From Mesorhizobium silamurunense (GTDB taxonomy: Bacteria > Pseudomonadota > Alphaproteobacteria > Rhizobiales > Rhizobiaceae): a stretch of DNA of 64,000 bases. Location of the stretch: contig NZ_JHQR01000061.1 of the NCBI RefSeq assembly GCF_014843825.1, forward strand, positions 24,439 to 88,438, in the 5' to 3' direction. This document shows positions 36,313 to 46,487 of the stretch, piece after piece. Below the pieces are notes generated by a model. It was given only the letters and a program-made list of their open reading frames with translations. It had not been told where the DNA came from and searched no databases. The translations under genes were made by a program, and so were the position numbers. Each line of letters begins with the position of its first letter. Positions within the stretch are counted from its first letter, which is position 1.

Positions 36313-37177
36313 ATCACCGAAATCCTGGGGCGGTGGGCCTTGGCCCAGGCGACGCATTTGTCGAGCAGCCAGGCGTTCAGCTCCTCGTATCTTTTGAAGC
36401 GCAGCCACGGGGTGAAGAAGCGCTCGCGCACCAGGCCGACCTGGTTCTCGACCTGCCCCTTCTCTCAGCCCGACGCCGGCGTGCAGGCGACGGGCTGGAC
36501 CAGATAGTGGCTGCACATCTGCAGGAAGCGGCGATTGTACTGACGGTCCTTACCGACGAAGACCGTCTCCACCGCCGTCTTCATGTTGTCGTAGATGCCG
36601 CGCGTGCAGGCCCCGCCGAAGAAGGCGAAGGCCCGGTCATGAGCATCGAACACCATCTCCTGCGTCTCGCGCGGATAGGCCCTGACGAACATCATGCCGC
36701 TGTGGCAGAGCCTGATGTGGGCGACCTTCACGGTCACCGTCACGCTGTTGATCAGGACGATCTCGTGGCTCCAGTCGAACTGGTAGGCCTCGCCCGGCGC
36801 GAAGAACAGCGGCACATAGGCCTCAGCCATTGCTGCACCCCGTGCCCGCTGCCGGTCTTGGCATGCCGTCGGACCGCGTCGTAGCTACCCTCATAGCCGA
36901 GAGCGCAAAGCTCCTCGTAGATGCGGATCATCGTCAGGCGCTCGCGCTGCGGCTTTGCCAGGTTGCCGTCGAGCAGCGCATCGAGCTGCGCCTGCCAGGG
37001 GCCGATCCTCGGCTTCGGCTGATGTTCGCGCTCGTAGGAGAAGGAGGTCTCGTTCGATCGCAGTATCCTGCGCACCGTGTTGCGCGACACATGCAGCTCG
37101 CGGCTGATCCGCTTCAGAGACCATCCTTCAACATGGAAAGCGCGCCGGACCCGAGCGATCGTATCCACTGACTTCAT
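36313..37177 (-). pseudogene. IS21 family transposase IstA remnant
   Basis: From 37177 leftward: an N-terminal HTH (DTIARVRRAFHVEGWSLKRI, SRELHVSRNTVRRIL), then after a frameshift near 36830 the integrase core (PLFFAPGEAYQFDWSHEIVL, DNMKTAVETVFVGKDR), then beyond a stop near 36467 VENQVGLVRERFFTPWLRFK. The frame ends abruptly near 36313. The istB partner is absent next to it; istB fragments occur at 39430 and 60413. Confidence 0.82.
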
Positions 37178-37232
37178 CCCCTCTCCATCCGCTCATCAAA
37201 ACAAGCGGATGGTCGCAGATCGACAGAACGAG

Positions 37233-37291
37233 GGGGGTCAATTTTGGACGCCGATCCTCCCGTCTAGGGGGTCAATTTTGCATGCCGATTC
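37233..37291. repeat. IS21-type terminal direct repeats
   Basis: GGGGGTCAATTTTGGACGCC (37233-37252) and GGGGGTCAATTTTGCATGCC (37267-37286) are near-identical and 34 bp apart, just outside the istA start. IS21 elements carry such multiple terminal transposase-binding repeats, so this marks the right end of the element. Confidence 0.65.
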
Positions 37292-38019
37292 ACATCGAAG
37301 ACCTACGCTCCTCGCTGGCGATGCTCCACAAAACCGAGGGCTCGATGGCTCGGGTTGGGATAGGATTCGAGGTTGTCCGAGCCTCACGGAGGGCCGGGCG
37401 GATGATGCGAAGAACAACACAAGCTGGAGTTTTGAAGAACGCCTCGATACATGCAGAGCCGGCTCGGGTATCCTTCGCCTCCGCTGACATTAGTCGCAGG
37501 AGCGCTCAATTTCGGGAACTCTATTCGGCATTCACACGCGACAAAATGGCATTCGGCGGGCTTGTCGTGAGGACGCGCTGGATGGGGTGGCGATGGGCCG
37601 GCTCCTCAAAGGAGGCGAACCGGAAAGAAGCGAATGTTTGTCATGCCCAATTTGCGCGTCTTGACACCGGTTTGCCTTCGGCGGTCGGGGCGAAGGGGGC
37701 CAACGTGATAGCCATTTCCGGTCCCCTGCCCTGAGGATAATTGGCCGGGTCTGTCGCGAAGGACGAAGCGCTGGTCGCGGGTTTTGTCTTGGCGAAGGTG
37801 GCTTGCCAGTCAGGCGGGCGGCCGCTCCACTCCTTGATGAATGCTCCGCTGTCTCCGCGAGCGGATACGCACTATCGCGACGGATGCATTCGCCGTCAGC
37901 TCGAGAAATTACTCTGGCCATTTCCCCGGAGCATACTGGAATATCGATTTTGCATGGCGAAGATCGCGCTGTGTCCCGCAATATGGGTGCTCATGTGATA
38001 ACGCCAGGGAGAGACGGCG
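37292..38019. other. Intergenic region upstream of the LRR gene
   Basis: About 730 bp. Overlapping frames on both strands (37282-37734 +, 37532-37981 -) lack family features and are not called. GTCAGCT at about 37892, 128 bp before the LRR gene, resembles the start of a tts box, but the rest does not match well. Confidence 0.35.
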
Positions 38020-38964
38020 ATGGTGAATACGGGTCGCTGGATCGAAGCCTTAACTGGGACGGAGGAGAGCTCTTCCGCTGGTTCGTCGTTTCAGGAAATG
38101 GAGCTGAAAGAGAGGCTGCAAACATGGGGCGACGAAGAGGAGCAAGGGGAGGGAGAGGACCGGAACGAGGCGATAAGACGAATCGGAGAGTGGCTGGAGA
38201 CCGGCAATCTCCGTGGCCGGCTCGATCTGACATCACTGTCCCTGACAGCGCTGCCCCCCCTGCCTTTCGGACTCGAGCGGCTTAACGTTAGCAGCAACGA
38301 GCTTGCCAGGCTGCCCGACGCTCTCCCGCCCGCTCTGCGAGCGCTCGATGCCTCCGACAACCAACTGACCAGGCTGCCTGAGGTCCTTCCGGCCGCGCTC
38401 GAGAACCTAGCCGCCGCCGGCAACCGGCTAACCAGGCTGCCTGACACGCTTCCGCCCGGGCTCAAGATGGTCGATGCGAACAGTAACCGCCTGACGAGCC
38501 TGCCCGATACGCTTCCGCCCACGCTTGAACGGCTTTACGCCAACAACAACCAATTGGCCTACCTGCCGGAGACTCTCCCCCCGAAGCTGAGAGAGCTTCA
38601 CGCCAACAACAACGAACTCACAAGCTTGCCAGAGCGTCTCCCGACCGATCTACAGGACCTCAAAGCCGGCCACAATGAACTGACTCACCTGCCAGAGAAC
38701 CTACCAGCTGGGCTTCAGATGCTGGAAGTCCCCCACAATGAACTGACTCATCTGCCCCCTAACCTCCCGACCAACCTTCGGCAGCTCAACCTGAGTTCAA
38801 ACTTGCTGACAGGGATTGGCAACGCGACGACGGCCCTACCTTATATCCTAGAGCGCCTAAACGCTGACTGCACAGTTGAGCTGTTTGGTAACAGAATTCC
38901 GGAGCGGATGAAGGCGCACCTGAGGGCTCAGAGCTACGAGAACTTTCCGCGGATTTATATCTAA
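38020..38964 (+). CDS. NopM/YopM-like leucine-rich-repeat effector without ligase domain
   Basis: The 314-residue protein starts with NTGRWIEALTGTEESSSAGS (candidate secretion signal), then an acidic helical segment, then about nine LRRs of 20-21 residues with the pattern LxAxxNxLTxLPxxLP, as in IpaH, SspH and NopM. After the LRR cap (CTVELFGNRIPERMKAHLRA) it stops. The NEL E3 ubiquitin ligase domain, with its catalytic Cys, is absent. It is either a truncated NopM paralogue or a YopM-like binding-only effector. GGGAG precedes the ATG. Its N-terminal TGRWIExLTG motif recurs in the effector at 61265. Confidence 0.82.
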   Translation: MVNTGRWIEALTGTEESSSAGSSFQEMELKERLQTWGDEEEQGEGEDRNEAIRRIGEWLETGNLRGRLDLTSLSLTALPPLPFGLERLNVSSNELARLPDALPPALRALDASDNQLTRLPEVLPAALENLAAAGNRLTRLPDTLPPGLKMVDANSNRLTSLPDTLPPTLERLYANNNQLAYLPETLPPKLRELHANNNELTSLPERLPTDLQDLKAGHNELTHLPENLPAGLQMLEVPHNELTHLPPNLPTNLRQLNLSSNLLTGIGNATTALPYILERLNADCTVELFGNRIPERMKAHLRAQSYENFPRIYI

Positions 38965-39429
38965 TGCTGGGGGACGAAGGCGAGGCTCGCCTACCCGTCG
39001 CGAGAAGGGTGTAGTCACGACGCCCTGAAACATCGTCGAGAGCCTCCAGGCGTGTTCAGCAGCGAGCGTAGTCTGCTTGGTCATATCACCAGCCAGGACT
39101 GCCAATCCTCACCGCATTCCCACAAATTGGCTTCATCATCGCATGCTATCAGTCCTGTTGGCGCGCCACATTTTGCTGCCGTCGGCGGCGCGTTACGCTA
39201 GACTGAATACCCTACTTTCGGTCCGCAAACGCCTGTACGCAGCGCCACCGCAGGGCGGCATGCCGACGGAACCACCTGCAATGCGGACGTGGGATCAGGT
39301 TGGCTGGAGGCCTCACGACGGGGGATATGGGCCACGGTTGAGGACCAGACGTGGGCCTTGAAGTGGTTGGGCCCGCACCATGAGCAGCGCGGCAAGTATA
39401 AGCGCGCTTGAGGCATGACATTCCGGCTT
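38965..39429. other. Intergenic region, no gene seen
   Basis: About 465 bp following the LRR gene. I looked for the missing NEL domain in all frames and saw no trace of its CxD motif. Likely IS-derived debris. Confidence 0.4.
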
Positions 39430-39580
39430 GCGGATCATGGCTAGGTGCGACTTGCCGGTCCGGCGCCGCCGATCAGTACGGTATTGGGCTGGTCGGCGAC
39501 GAAGCGACGAAGGTGCGCCCTTGGCCATTTCGCGGATCAGCTCCACGTCAACCAGCAATACCGTCCTCGCCAATTCAGAC
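39430..39580 (-). pseudogene. IS21 IstB (AAA ATPase) fragment
   Basis: Minus-strand sequence encodes ELIREMAKGAP, then in overlapping frames PNTVLIGG and TGKSHLAMIRKPE, which is the Walker A region of IS21 IstB. The remainder is missing. Confidence 0.55.
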
Positions 39581-39632
39581 GCGATTTGCTAGCAGCGGGG
39601 AGCTGAACACGCGAAGCTGTTATACTGAGCTG

Positions 39633-41210
39633 CTAGTTCGCCGGAACGGCTGAGGCGAGAGAGGTTTTTATGCGCTTCAGCTCGCTGCCGACACTACCGA
39701 TCCCGTCCCGCAGCCTCTTCCCGATCAGGATAGGCGCGAAGGCGGCCGGAGGATTGTCAAGCAGTTGGATGAAGTTGTTACCGTCGAGGTCGCGAAGAAC
39801 CGATTCGACGATTGCTTCACCGCGCGCGATCGCGTCAACTCCTGGCTCGGCTTCTTGCTCGATTAAGGTAGTGATCTGGCTGGATACCGTATCATTGACC
39901 TTCAGGATAATATCGTCGACAGGTTTCCAGGTTCCCCCGAGGGCTTCGACATCGTACTTCTCGCTGATTTTGCTCTTCGTCTCCTCCCAATGCACCAACA
40001 CGGCGTCGCGGCATGCTTGCCATTTAGCTTCGATGCTCCGAACGGAGCTGGCGAAATCAGGGTCCAGCTTGTCCGTCTTGTTGAAGCCGAGCAGGCCGAT
40101 CAGTTGATCATCGTTGCCCAGCCGCTGCTCCACCACGGCTATCAGACGCTCCACAATCTCGCGCCTGCTGGCCGCCTGGCCTTCTTCTTTGGGCCATTGC
40201 GATGACACCATCCTTCCAATTCTGTCGGAGCTCGCCTTTTCGATAGGATAGGGCAGCCGTCGCTCTTGAGCCTTTGCCTTGGTCATTCGGAACAGGGTTT
40301 CCACGACCTCGTCCTTCTCGACGGTGTCTCTCTGAACACTGTCGAGGTCGATCCCATCTATAATGACCGTTTTGCCGCCGGCGCCTTCGCTTACGCCTGT
40401 CTCGTCCGACTTTCGGGGGCTATCCGCGTGCGCCTCGTCTGCTTCGACCGCGTCGTCGACATACTGGAGATTTCGCCGATTATCGTCGTACGCCAGCATC
40501 AGTAGCAGCCGGCAAGTGAAATTGTAGAGCGCATTCTCTTGCTCTTCCAACGGCGTCGCGGCCACCACGCCTTTGAGCCAATGGGCGATTTTTTCCGTCA
40601 ATGGGCCAAGTTCGGCGGTTTGCATTAACCCGCTTTGCCGACTAACGCGAATGGCGTGAGCTGCGATTGACGCTGCCGAAGTGGTAACAGTTTGCTTCAT
40701 CACCTCTGAGAGGGTGTCCTCGGCGCCTCCCGCTGGGCTCTGTTGAGCGACCTTGTGATCAGTGTCTGACGGTAAGTCGTCCGCGTTCTCCTGAGCGGCT
40801 ACTTCGAAACGATTTAGATCTTCTTCATTCAGGGGTTCTGCTTCCTGTATATCAGGAAGGCTTACTTTCAAATTTTTGAAATATCGCTTCATTTGCGTTT
40901 TGACGGTAATGAATTTGCCCTTGGCCATTCGTACGACAATAACGCCCTCTCGCATACTCCCCGTGCCAGACCCCAGAAATTTAAACTCACTGGGTTCCTG
41001 AACACCTTTGGGTGTTTTGTATGGCATATCTTCCAAAACACGCCTGAGGCTCGCCAGACCTTTTTTCCGCACCAAGGCAACTGGAACCGGCTTTTCCTCA
41101 CCGCTAATGACGATAGTGCCGACTGCAAAGCAAAACTCAAGTCCTTCTCCAGAGTTATTTATCACATTCATATATTTGTACAACATTTCTTTGCTGTGTA
41201 CCTGGCTCAT
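39633..41210 (-). CDS. Uncharacterised T6SS-linked protein, candidate accessory or effector
   Basis: The 525-residue protein has no family I recognise. ATG 41210 has GGAG 7 nt upstream. Residues 1-110 look like a compact alpha/beta domain (LEFCFAVGTIVISGEEKPVP, KFLGSGTGSMREGVIVVRMA); 115-300 are low-complexity and helical with acidic runs; 330-525 are mostly helical (PDFASSVRSIEAKWQACRDA). There are no membrane segments or signal peptide. It sits 420 bp behind tssM in the same direction, at the end of the left T6SS arm, a position often held by effectors or accessory genes. Confidence 0.7.
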   Translation of the reverse strand: MSQVHSKEMLYKYMNVINNSGEGLEFCFAVGTIVISGEEKPVPVALVRKKGLASLRRVLEDMPYKTPKGVQEPSEFKFLGSGTGSMREGVIVVRMAKGKFITVKTQMKRYFKNLKVSLPDIQEAEPLNEEDLNRFEVAAQENADDLPSDTDHKVAQQSPAGGAEDTLSEVMKQTVTTSAASIAAHAIRVSRQSGLMQTAELGPLTEKIAHWLKGVVAATPLEEQENALYNFTCRLLLMLAYDDNRRNLQYVDDAVEADEAHADSPRKSDETGVSEGAGGKTVIIDGIDLDSVQRDTVEKDEVVETLFRMTKAKAQERRLPYPIEKASSDRIGRMVSSQWPKEEGQAASRREIVERLIAVVEQRLGNDDQLIGLLGFNKTDKLDPDFASSVRSIEAKWQACRDAVLVHWEETKSKISEKYDVEALGGTWKPVDDIILKVNDTVSSQITTLIEQEAEPGVDAIARGEAIVESVLRDLDGNNFIQLLDNPPAAFAPILIGKRLRDGIGSVGSELKRIKTSLASAVPAN

Positions 41211-41629
41211 TATACGTCTCCTTATTGGCTGTCTTAGGTTAATTTACGCCGGAAGATGGACGAAACGGCAACCGTTCCCGTCAGATCCGAGACACGACTC
41301 GACGCTCGGACAGCTCGAAGCTTCGGTCGGGCTTCGAGCAGCGGCGGCCCGCTGGCGAGGCAGCCGCATTTCGTGCTGAGGTGGCTCACGGGCCGTCCGA
41401 TGGTCTGTTGAAAGATCAGCGGAAACCAGCGACCTGACGCACGGACGAATAAAGGCTTTAGCCAGTCGGTTTGCATGAAAGGTCCGGCGTAGGCACCCAA
41501 CTCATTCGGCCGGCATCTCGTTTGTCGGCAGTTTCGAACCGGAGCTTCGTCGGATGCACCTGCAGTGGCGCCTTCCGATTTTAACCGCACGACAGCTGCA
41601 TCTATCTTTGGCTGCAACGATGGCTCTCC
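41211..41629 (-). other. Spacer between tssM and the 525-residue protein gene, possible small ORF
   Basis: A minus-strand frame at 41234-41617 could start with TTG 41617, preceded by a good AAGGAG at 8 nt and only 13 nt past the tssM stop. The 127-residue product resembles nothing I know and its codon pattern is unconvincing. I record it as possible but unproven. No TagF-like sequence was recognised here. Confidence 0.3.
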
Positions 41630-44600
41630 TTAGAATCTTGGACATCTGAACTGCGACAGCAGATTGCGAGATAGGGGGTTGGTCAGGTTGTCGGCCTGAA
41701 GCAGGAACGTCGCCCACTGGCGGCCGGCCGCCAGTCGCACGTAGAAACGGTCGGGGCTTTCTTGACGAAGCGTCTTCCCCTCATCCAACAGTCGAAACAA
41801 CGCCCAGGCGCCCTCTTTGGAAAGAGACGCGCGCTCGGAACCTATCAAAGTGACCGAAGCGCCGCCGGTGCCGCCGACAGTGGGCCACCGGAACCGCCTG
41901 GGCCTGTACGCTCCTCGCAGTTGACTGAGTTGCTGCCCGTCGACCTCGACAACCACCATCTTGGTGGACGGATCAGTATCCGCGATGGTGAGCAGGAACT
42001 CAAATGAAGGCTGCTTCTCGGCATCAGTGAACATGGAGTCCCGGATTGCGGCCGCCCGTCGGAATTGGGTCAAGGCGCCCTTGTGTACTTGGAAATCGGA
42101 ACTTCTGGTGACCTGCGTCTTTTGCGGGCCTTCGGAGGCATTAACAATGCGAGCCAAGTGCTGCGCAAAAAACGTGTCGATAACGCCGTCGCGGCTGAAA
42201 AGCCGAGCGAAATCTCCCAAAGGGATGTCTCGATGGGATGCACGGTCGAAGGGATACCGTCCTACGGTTGCCCGCCGGCATAAGTCGCCGGCACCGCTTG
42301 CCCACACGCTAGCGACATAACGCTCTGCCTCGCCCAAAGAGAGTTTCGAGCTGAACCGACCCACGCTGACGATCCACTGCTGGATGGGTGGTGGCATATT
42401 GGCGGCTCCCGCTTCAATTTTGCGGATCGCGACAGCGGTTTGATCACTCCTTTCCGGGGAGCCTGAGCTGGCCTGCGCCTGGGTCTCACTGAGCGATTGG
42501 TAAAGAGCGCCGAGATCACGCAAAGCATTGTCAATCGGCGCTTGAGCATCCGCCGGGCTGTTTGGCGGCACCTCGACAAGTTGGTGTAGCCATTGAAAAC
42601 GCTCGGCCGTGTAAAGTTGGGCATAGCCTTCAGCAGTACCGGCGACAGGCGATCGGAAGAGCGCCTGAAGGTCGCCTTCCCCTGGCTCCTTCTGAGCAGT
42701 GCTGTTGCCTTGAGTCGAGGGATCGGGTGCCGATGGTTCACCGAGCTTGGTCTCCTGCGCGGCCGCGGCGAGGAATAAACGGATCGGCGATGTCGGCGCC
42801 GAAAGCGCATTCAACCTTCGCAGGGCGTCGTCGACACTGGCCATCGGGCGGATGGAGATGTCATTGATGAGTTTGTCCCAATGAAATGCAAACTCCTGCA
42901 AATAGAGATCCATGGCCGCACGCTGCAGCTTCTGGCTGTCCTCGCCGGCGGGGGTGATCACCTGGTCGCCAAGCACCCAACCTTCTGCAGCAGCCGCATC
43001 TGCTGCCTGTGGCAGCAATCGCAGGAATGTTTGGTAGCCGGCTCGGGTGTAGATACCCGCGATCCCAGCGTTGAGCGGCTGTCCTGATTTGCGGATCAGG
43101 ACGTCTCCTACCATCGGTCCAGCGTGGTCGGACAGACGCCAGGTTGGAAGTTGGGCGGCCCGCGGAGTGGTCGTGATGATGTTGAGGATCCGTCCTGGGA
43201 TCGAGATGGTCTGCAGCTTCGCACGGCTCTTTTCGATCAGATCGCTGTTAAGGCCGATAGTTGGCAGCGGGTTCTCCAAAAGGGCGTCTAGGTGATCGCC
43301 CAACGCACGGCGAAGGCTGGCATCGGCCTCAGCTGGGTACATCACCTCCCAGTCGCGCGTCATCCAGTCCTTGATTACGCCGGGCTGGAACGGGCCCCGT
43401 CCCCCCAGCATCAGATAAATTTTCAGCGCCTGATGGAGGAACGGAGGATTGCCCTTGTGTTCCGCCAATAGTGTTTCCAGTCGGAAAATGAGACGCGGCA
43501 GCAAGATCGTGTTCAGCCCGCGGCGATAGGCTGCACGTGCTTCAACCCCAAGCTTTTGGCTTTGATCTAGGGCTAATCCTGCGAAATGATTGCCCGCTGT
43601 GACGCCTTCATCATAGCCGCTCGTCATGTCGCGCAGCCGCTCGAGCAGCGGCGGCACTGGTCGAAAGTCGCTACTGTCCACCCGTTCGAGCCTAAGCTTC
43701 TCCGCGTCCTCAGCATAACTGCTGACCGATAGATGCACCCTTTCGATCATGTGGACATTGCGACCGTAGGTGACGATCAAGAAGACGCTAGCAATGGCCA
43801 CACCTGCCGCCATCGCCGCGCGCAGGCCATGGCGAAGCCTCCGCCGACGCCGTTCGGCGCGGGGATGGACCTCGACAAGCCCAGCGTCGGCGAAGACCAC
43901 CTCGCGAAGCAAGCGAGTAATAAAATAACCACGCTTCTGATCGGGAGGAACAGGCCCAGCCGGTTGCGAGATGCCGAATGTCTGAAATCTGGCCCCAACA
44001 AGGCGATCGAACGGCGCGCCGACCTGCATACCGCTCACGAAGTAAACGCCGCGGAGCATGATCGGATCCTCGTACGAATTGAGAGTGAAGGCCTCCTGCA
44101 GGAATTGATGGGACAAATACTTGAGACTCGCGACCTGCTGTGGGAAGCCGAATACGAGTGCGCGACGCTGAATGCTGCTCTCTTGCTGCATTCGTTCAAG
44201 CAGCCTGTCATTGAGGCGCCCGACGAGTGCGTCATATTCTGCTGGGTATGACTCCATCGGATCGCCTTCACTTTCCGATGGCTCTTGGGCGAAAGTGAAA
44301 CCCCACACGGCCTCGCGCCCCTCGTGGCCAAGGTCGTCGAAGAACTCGTTAAATCCCGCAATAAGATCGCTCTTGGTGAGTAATACATAAATCGGAAGTC
44401 GTAATCCGAGTTCTCGATACAGCTCAAGAATCCGCTGTCGGATGCATCTGGCGTGTTCGAAGAGCTCCTCCTCGGATGATGAGCTCAGCTCATTGATTGC
44501 GATTGTCACCAAAACCCCGTTAAGCGGCTGGCGCCTACGCCAGCGACGAAGCAGGCGAAGGAAGCCATGCCACACCGCTTTGTCCTGTTCCGGATTGCGC

Positions 44601-45220
44601 TTGTGAACCAGGTAGTAACCGGGAGTGTCGATGAGTACGGCGCGATCGGTAAACCACCAATCGCAATTGCGCGTGCCCTTGAGCACACCAACCGATTTCC
44701 TCCTGGGTTTTTCCGCCAGGGGGAAGCTGAGGCCGGAATTGGCAATGGCGGTGGTTTTTCCCGATTCGGGCGAACCGATAATTGCGTAGCACGGCAGTTG
44801 GTAGCGCGGCCGCTTGCCGGGAATGCCGGGAAGACGAAGTCCTTTTAGCGTGATGCGAGTTTCGCGAAAACGAGCTGACATGGTCTCCAGCTCTGCTTGG
44901 GCAGCGGCGCCGACTGGCGGTCCGCCCCGATCGGGCGATCCTGCCCCGTCCGCCTCCCTTGGCTTTGTCCGGACCGCGTCTAGCATGCCGGACACTCGTG
45001 TAAGGAAAAAGTCTTCTATGTTGCCTTGGATCATGTAGAACAAGACGAACGCGATCGGCATCAATGTTGACGCGGCAAGCTGCTCACTAAGGCTATCGAG
45101 TGGGACGAGCCCTCCAATTGAAAGGTGTCGTCCAAAAATAAAGATCACAGCAGCACTTACCAAGCCGGCAGCTGCGATCGCGAGCCATTTGCCCTGGAGC
45201 GCTCTCTTGAATGACTGCAT
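41630..45220 (-). CDS. tssM: TssM (IcmF/VasK) T6SS inner-membrane complex protein
   Basis: The 1196-residue protein is the large inner-membrane anchor of the T6SS. It has two N-terminal membrane segments (about 12-30 and 50-65), an intact Walker A at 149-157 (GSPESGKTT), GTPase-like TDRAVLIDTPGYY and LLTKSDLI, a third membrane segment (AAMAAGVAIASVFLIVTYG), then the long IcmF periplasmic region ending FRCPRF. Length is typical. It lies 11 nt after tssL. With TssJ absent, as in Agrobacterium-type systems, TssM may contact the outer membrane differently. Confidence 0.96.
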   Translation of the reverse strand: MQSFKRALQGKWLAIAAAGLVSAAVIFIFGRHLSIGGLVPLDSLSEQLAASTLMPIAFVLFYMIQGNIEDFFLTRVSGMLDAVRTKPREADGAGSPDRGGPPVGAAAQAELETMSARFRETRITLKGLRLPGIPGKRPRYQLPCYAIIGSPESGKTTAIANSGLSFPLAEKPRRKSVGVLKGTRNCDWWFTDRAVLIDTPGYYLVHKRNPEQDKAVWHGFLRLLRRWRRRQPLNGVLVTIAINELSSSSEEELFEHARCIRQRILELYRELGLRLPIYVLLTKSDLIAGFNEFFDDLGHEGREAVWGFTFAQEPSESEGDPMESYPAEYDALVGRLNDRLLERMQQESSIQRRALVFGFPQQVASLKYLSHQFLQEAFTLNSYEDPIMLRGVYFVSGMQVGAPFDRLVGARFQTFGISQPAGPVPPDQKRGYFITRLLREVVFADAGLVEVHPRAERRRRRLRHGLRAAMAAGVAIASVFLIVTYGRNVHMIERVHLSVSSYAEDAEKLRLERVDSSDFRPVPPLLERLRDMTSGYDEGVTAGNHFAGLALDQSQKLGVEARAAYRRGLNTILLPRLIFRLETLLAEHKGNPPFLHQALKIYLMLGGRGPFQPGVIKDWMTRDWEVMYPAEADASLRRALGDHLDALLENPLPTIGLNSDLIEKSRAKLQTISIPGRILNIITTTPRAAQLPTWRLSDHAGPMVGDVLIRKSGQPLNAGIAGIYTRAGYQTFLRLLPQAADAAAAEGWVLGDQVITPAGEDSQKLQRAAMDLYLQEFAFHWDKLINDISIRPMASVDDALRRLNALSAPTSPIRLFLAAAAQETKLGEPSAPDPSTQGNSTAQKEPGEGDLQALFRSPVAGTAEGYAQLYTAERFQWLHQLVEVPPNSPADAQAPIDNALRDLGALYQSLSETQAQASSGSPERSDQTAVAIRKIEAGAANMPPPIQQWIVSVGRFSSKLSLGEAERYVASVWASGAGDLCRRATVGRYPFDRASHRDIPLGDFARLFSRDGVIDTFFAQHLARIVNASEGPQKTQVTRSSDFQVHKGALTQFRRAAAIRDSMFTDAEKQPSFEFLLTIADTDPSTKMVVVEVDGQQLSQLRGAYRPRRFRWPTVGGTGGASVTLIGSERASLSKEGAWALFRLLDEGKTLRQESPDRFYVRLAAGRQWATFLLQADNLTNPLSRNLLSQFRCPRF

Positions 45221-45231
45221 GGGCTTAACTC

Positions 45232-46485
45232 TCAGCTTGGCTTCGTGATTGCAATTTCGATCCGGCGGTTCTTGGCACGACCTTCCCGGGTCCGGTTCGA
45301 AGCGATCGGTTCTCCGCTCCCTCTACCTTCTTCCCGCACGTGGCCCGGCTCACTCATCGTCGATCTGATAATCTCAGCCGCTGCCTTGGCACGTGCCGTT
45401 GAGAGGTCTTGGTTGGAAGGATAGGCCTGAGATTGAATCGGCATCGAATCCGTGTGTCCGGTCAAAAGAACCGCCCCGGGCTGCTCGTTCAGCGCTCGCC
45501 CAATCCGCAGGAAAAGCGGCACGAACGAATCTTTCACGATCGAACTTGCGGAGTCGAACATCCCCGAGGCGCGGATGGTAACCAGAATCTGCTGCGCATC
45601 CTCGGTGACAGCGACCAACCCATCGCGGATTTCGGCATCTAGAAAGCGACGCAGTCGATCGCTACTCACTACGATTGGGGGCGGTGCTGCGGTCCTCGCC
45701 AAGCTCACCGCTCCACGCGGCGGCAGAGTTGCCATCTTGGCGACGACCGCATCCGATTGGCCATCGAGTCTAACTAGAAGCCCCACGTAGAGCGACAGTA
45801 CGGCCGCTGCACCGAAAGCGCCGGCGGCCCAAGGTGGCGCGAATTTGCGGGGCGGTCCCCGCTCTGTGGAGCGTTCCTGCCAGTGTGGAGCTATGTCGCG
45901 CTCGAAGTCACCGCGCGCTGCCCGGATCAGGCGGTACGTGTCCTCGCACAGCACGCTGAGTTCGGAGGCTCCTCGCGGGGCTACCCTGAAGCGACCTTCG
46001 AACCCCAGTCGCATGCAGTAGTAGAGCAACTCCAGCAGATCGACGTCGTTTGCAGAGGTTTTTTTGATTTGCTCCAGAAGCTCGAAAAAGCGGTCGCCGC
46101 CCCAAGTTTCGCCGAACAACGTTCCGACCATGCTTCGAGTTGTCCAGACGCTGTGGCTACCCCAGGCCGTATTCAGAACGATGTCGTCGATCGTGGCACA
46201 GAGAGCGTATTTGCTGAGCTTAATTGCCCGCATCGGCAGTTTGAGAGGCATTATCCGACGCTGGAATGCATCGATCTCTCGCAACACCCGCAGGCGTAAC
46301 TCCTCGACATCAAAATGATCCCTACTGCTCTTGAGGTGAGCGCAGAGACCCAATAGCGCTGCTGCGGCCGCGACCAGTGGATTGAGACGCTGGAGAGTTA
46401 GCGTTTCCCCGAACGGCTGGTCTGATATCGGAAGCTCAGGGCCGACGGCAGGGCTGGAACTTGAGATGGTTTCGTCGCTCGACAT
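45232..46485 (-). CDS. tssL: TssL (DotU) with C-terminal OmpA peptidoglycan-binding domain
   Basis: The 417-residue protein joins a cytoplasmic DotU domain (PLVAAAAALLGLCAHLKSSR, ALCATIDDIVLNTAWG, GFEGRFRVAPRG), one membrane segment near 220-240 (AAGAFGAAAVLSLYVGLLV) and a periplasmic OmpA-like domain (VLLTGHTDSMPIQ, LSTARAKAAAEIIRS). This 'evolved' TssL anchors the membrane complex to peptidoglycan. Only 2 nt separate it from tagH and 11 nt from tssM. Confidence 0.95.
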   Translation of the reverse strand: MSSDETISSSSPAVGPELPISDQPFGETLTLQRLNPLVAAAAALLGLCAHLKSSRDHFDVEELRLRVLREIDAFQRRIMPLKLPMRAIKLSKYALCATIDDIVLNTAWGSHSVWTTRSMVGTLFGETWGGDRFFELLEQIKKTSANDVDLLELLYYCMRLGFEGRFRVAPRGASELSVLCEDTYRLIRAARGDFERDIAPHWQERSTERGPPRKFAPPWAAGAFGAAAVLSLYVGLLVRLDGQSDAVVAKMATLPPRGAVSLARTAAPPPIVVSSDRLRRFLDAEIRDGLVAVTEDAQQILVTIRASGMFDSASSIVKDSFVPLFLRIGRALNEQPGAVLLTGHTDSMPIQSQAYPSNQDLSTARAKAAAEIIRSTMSEPGHVREEGRGSGEPIASNRTREGRAKNRRIEIAITKPS

Positions 46486-46487
46486 AA

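Noticed and set aside
37892..37910. Possible tts box (GTCAGCT...) upstream of the LRR effector
   Set aside because: Only the first seven bases match well. A seven-base match is expected by chance several times in 64 kb, and the internal TCG and 3' parts do not fit.
37936..37956. Nod-box-like ATCGATTTTGC near the LRR gene
   Set aside because: There is no second ATC-N9-GAT element and the partner ATC is wrong. It is only a chance core match, unlike the full box at 2728.
38277..38830. Regular ~60-nt DNA repeat resembling a CRISPR-like array
   Set aside because: The periodicity comes from leucine-rich repeats in a coding frame, with no constant repeat or unique spacers.
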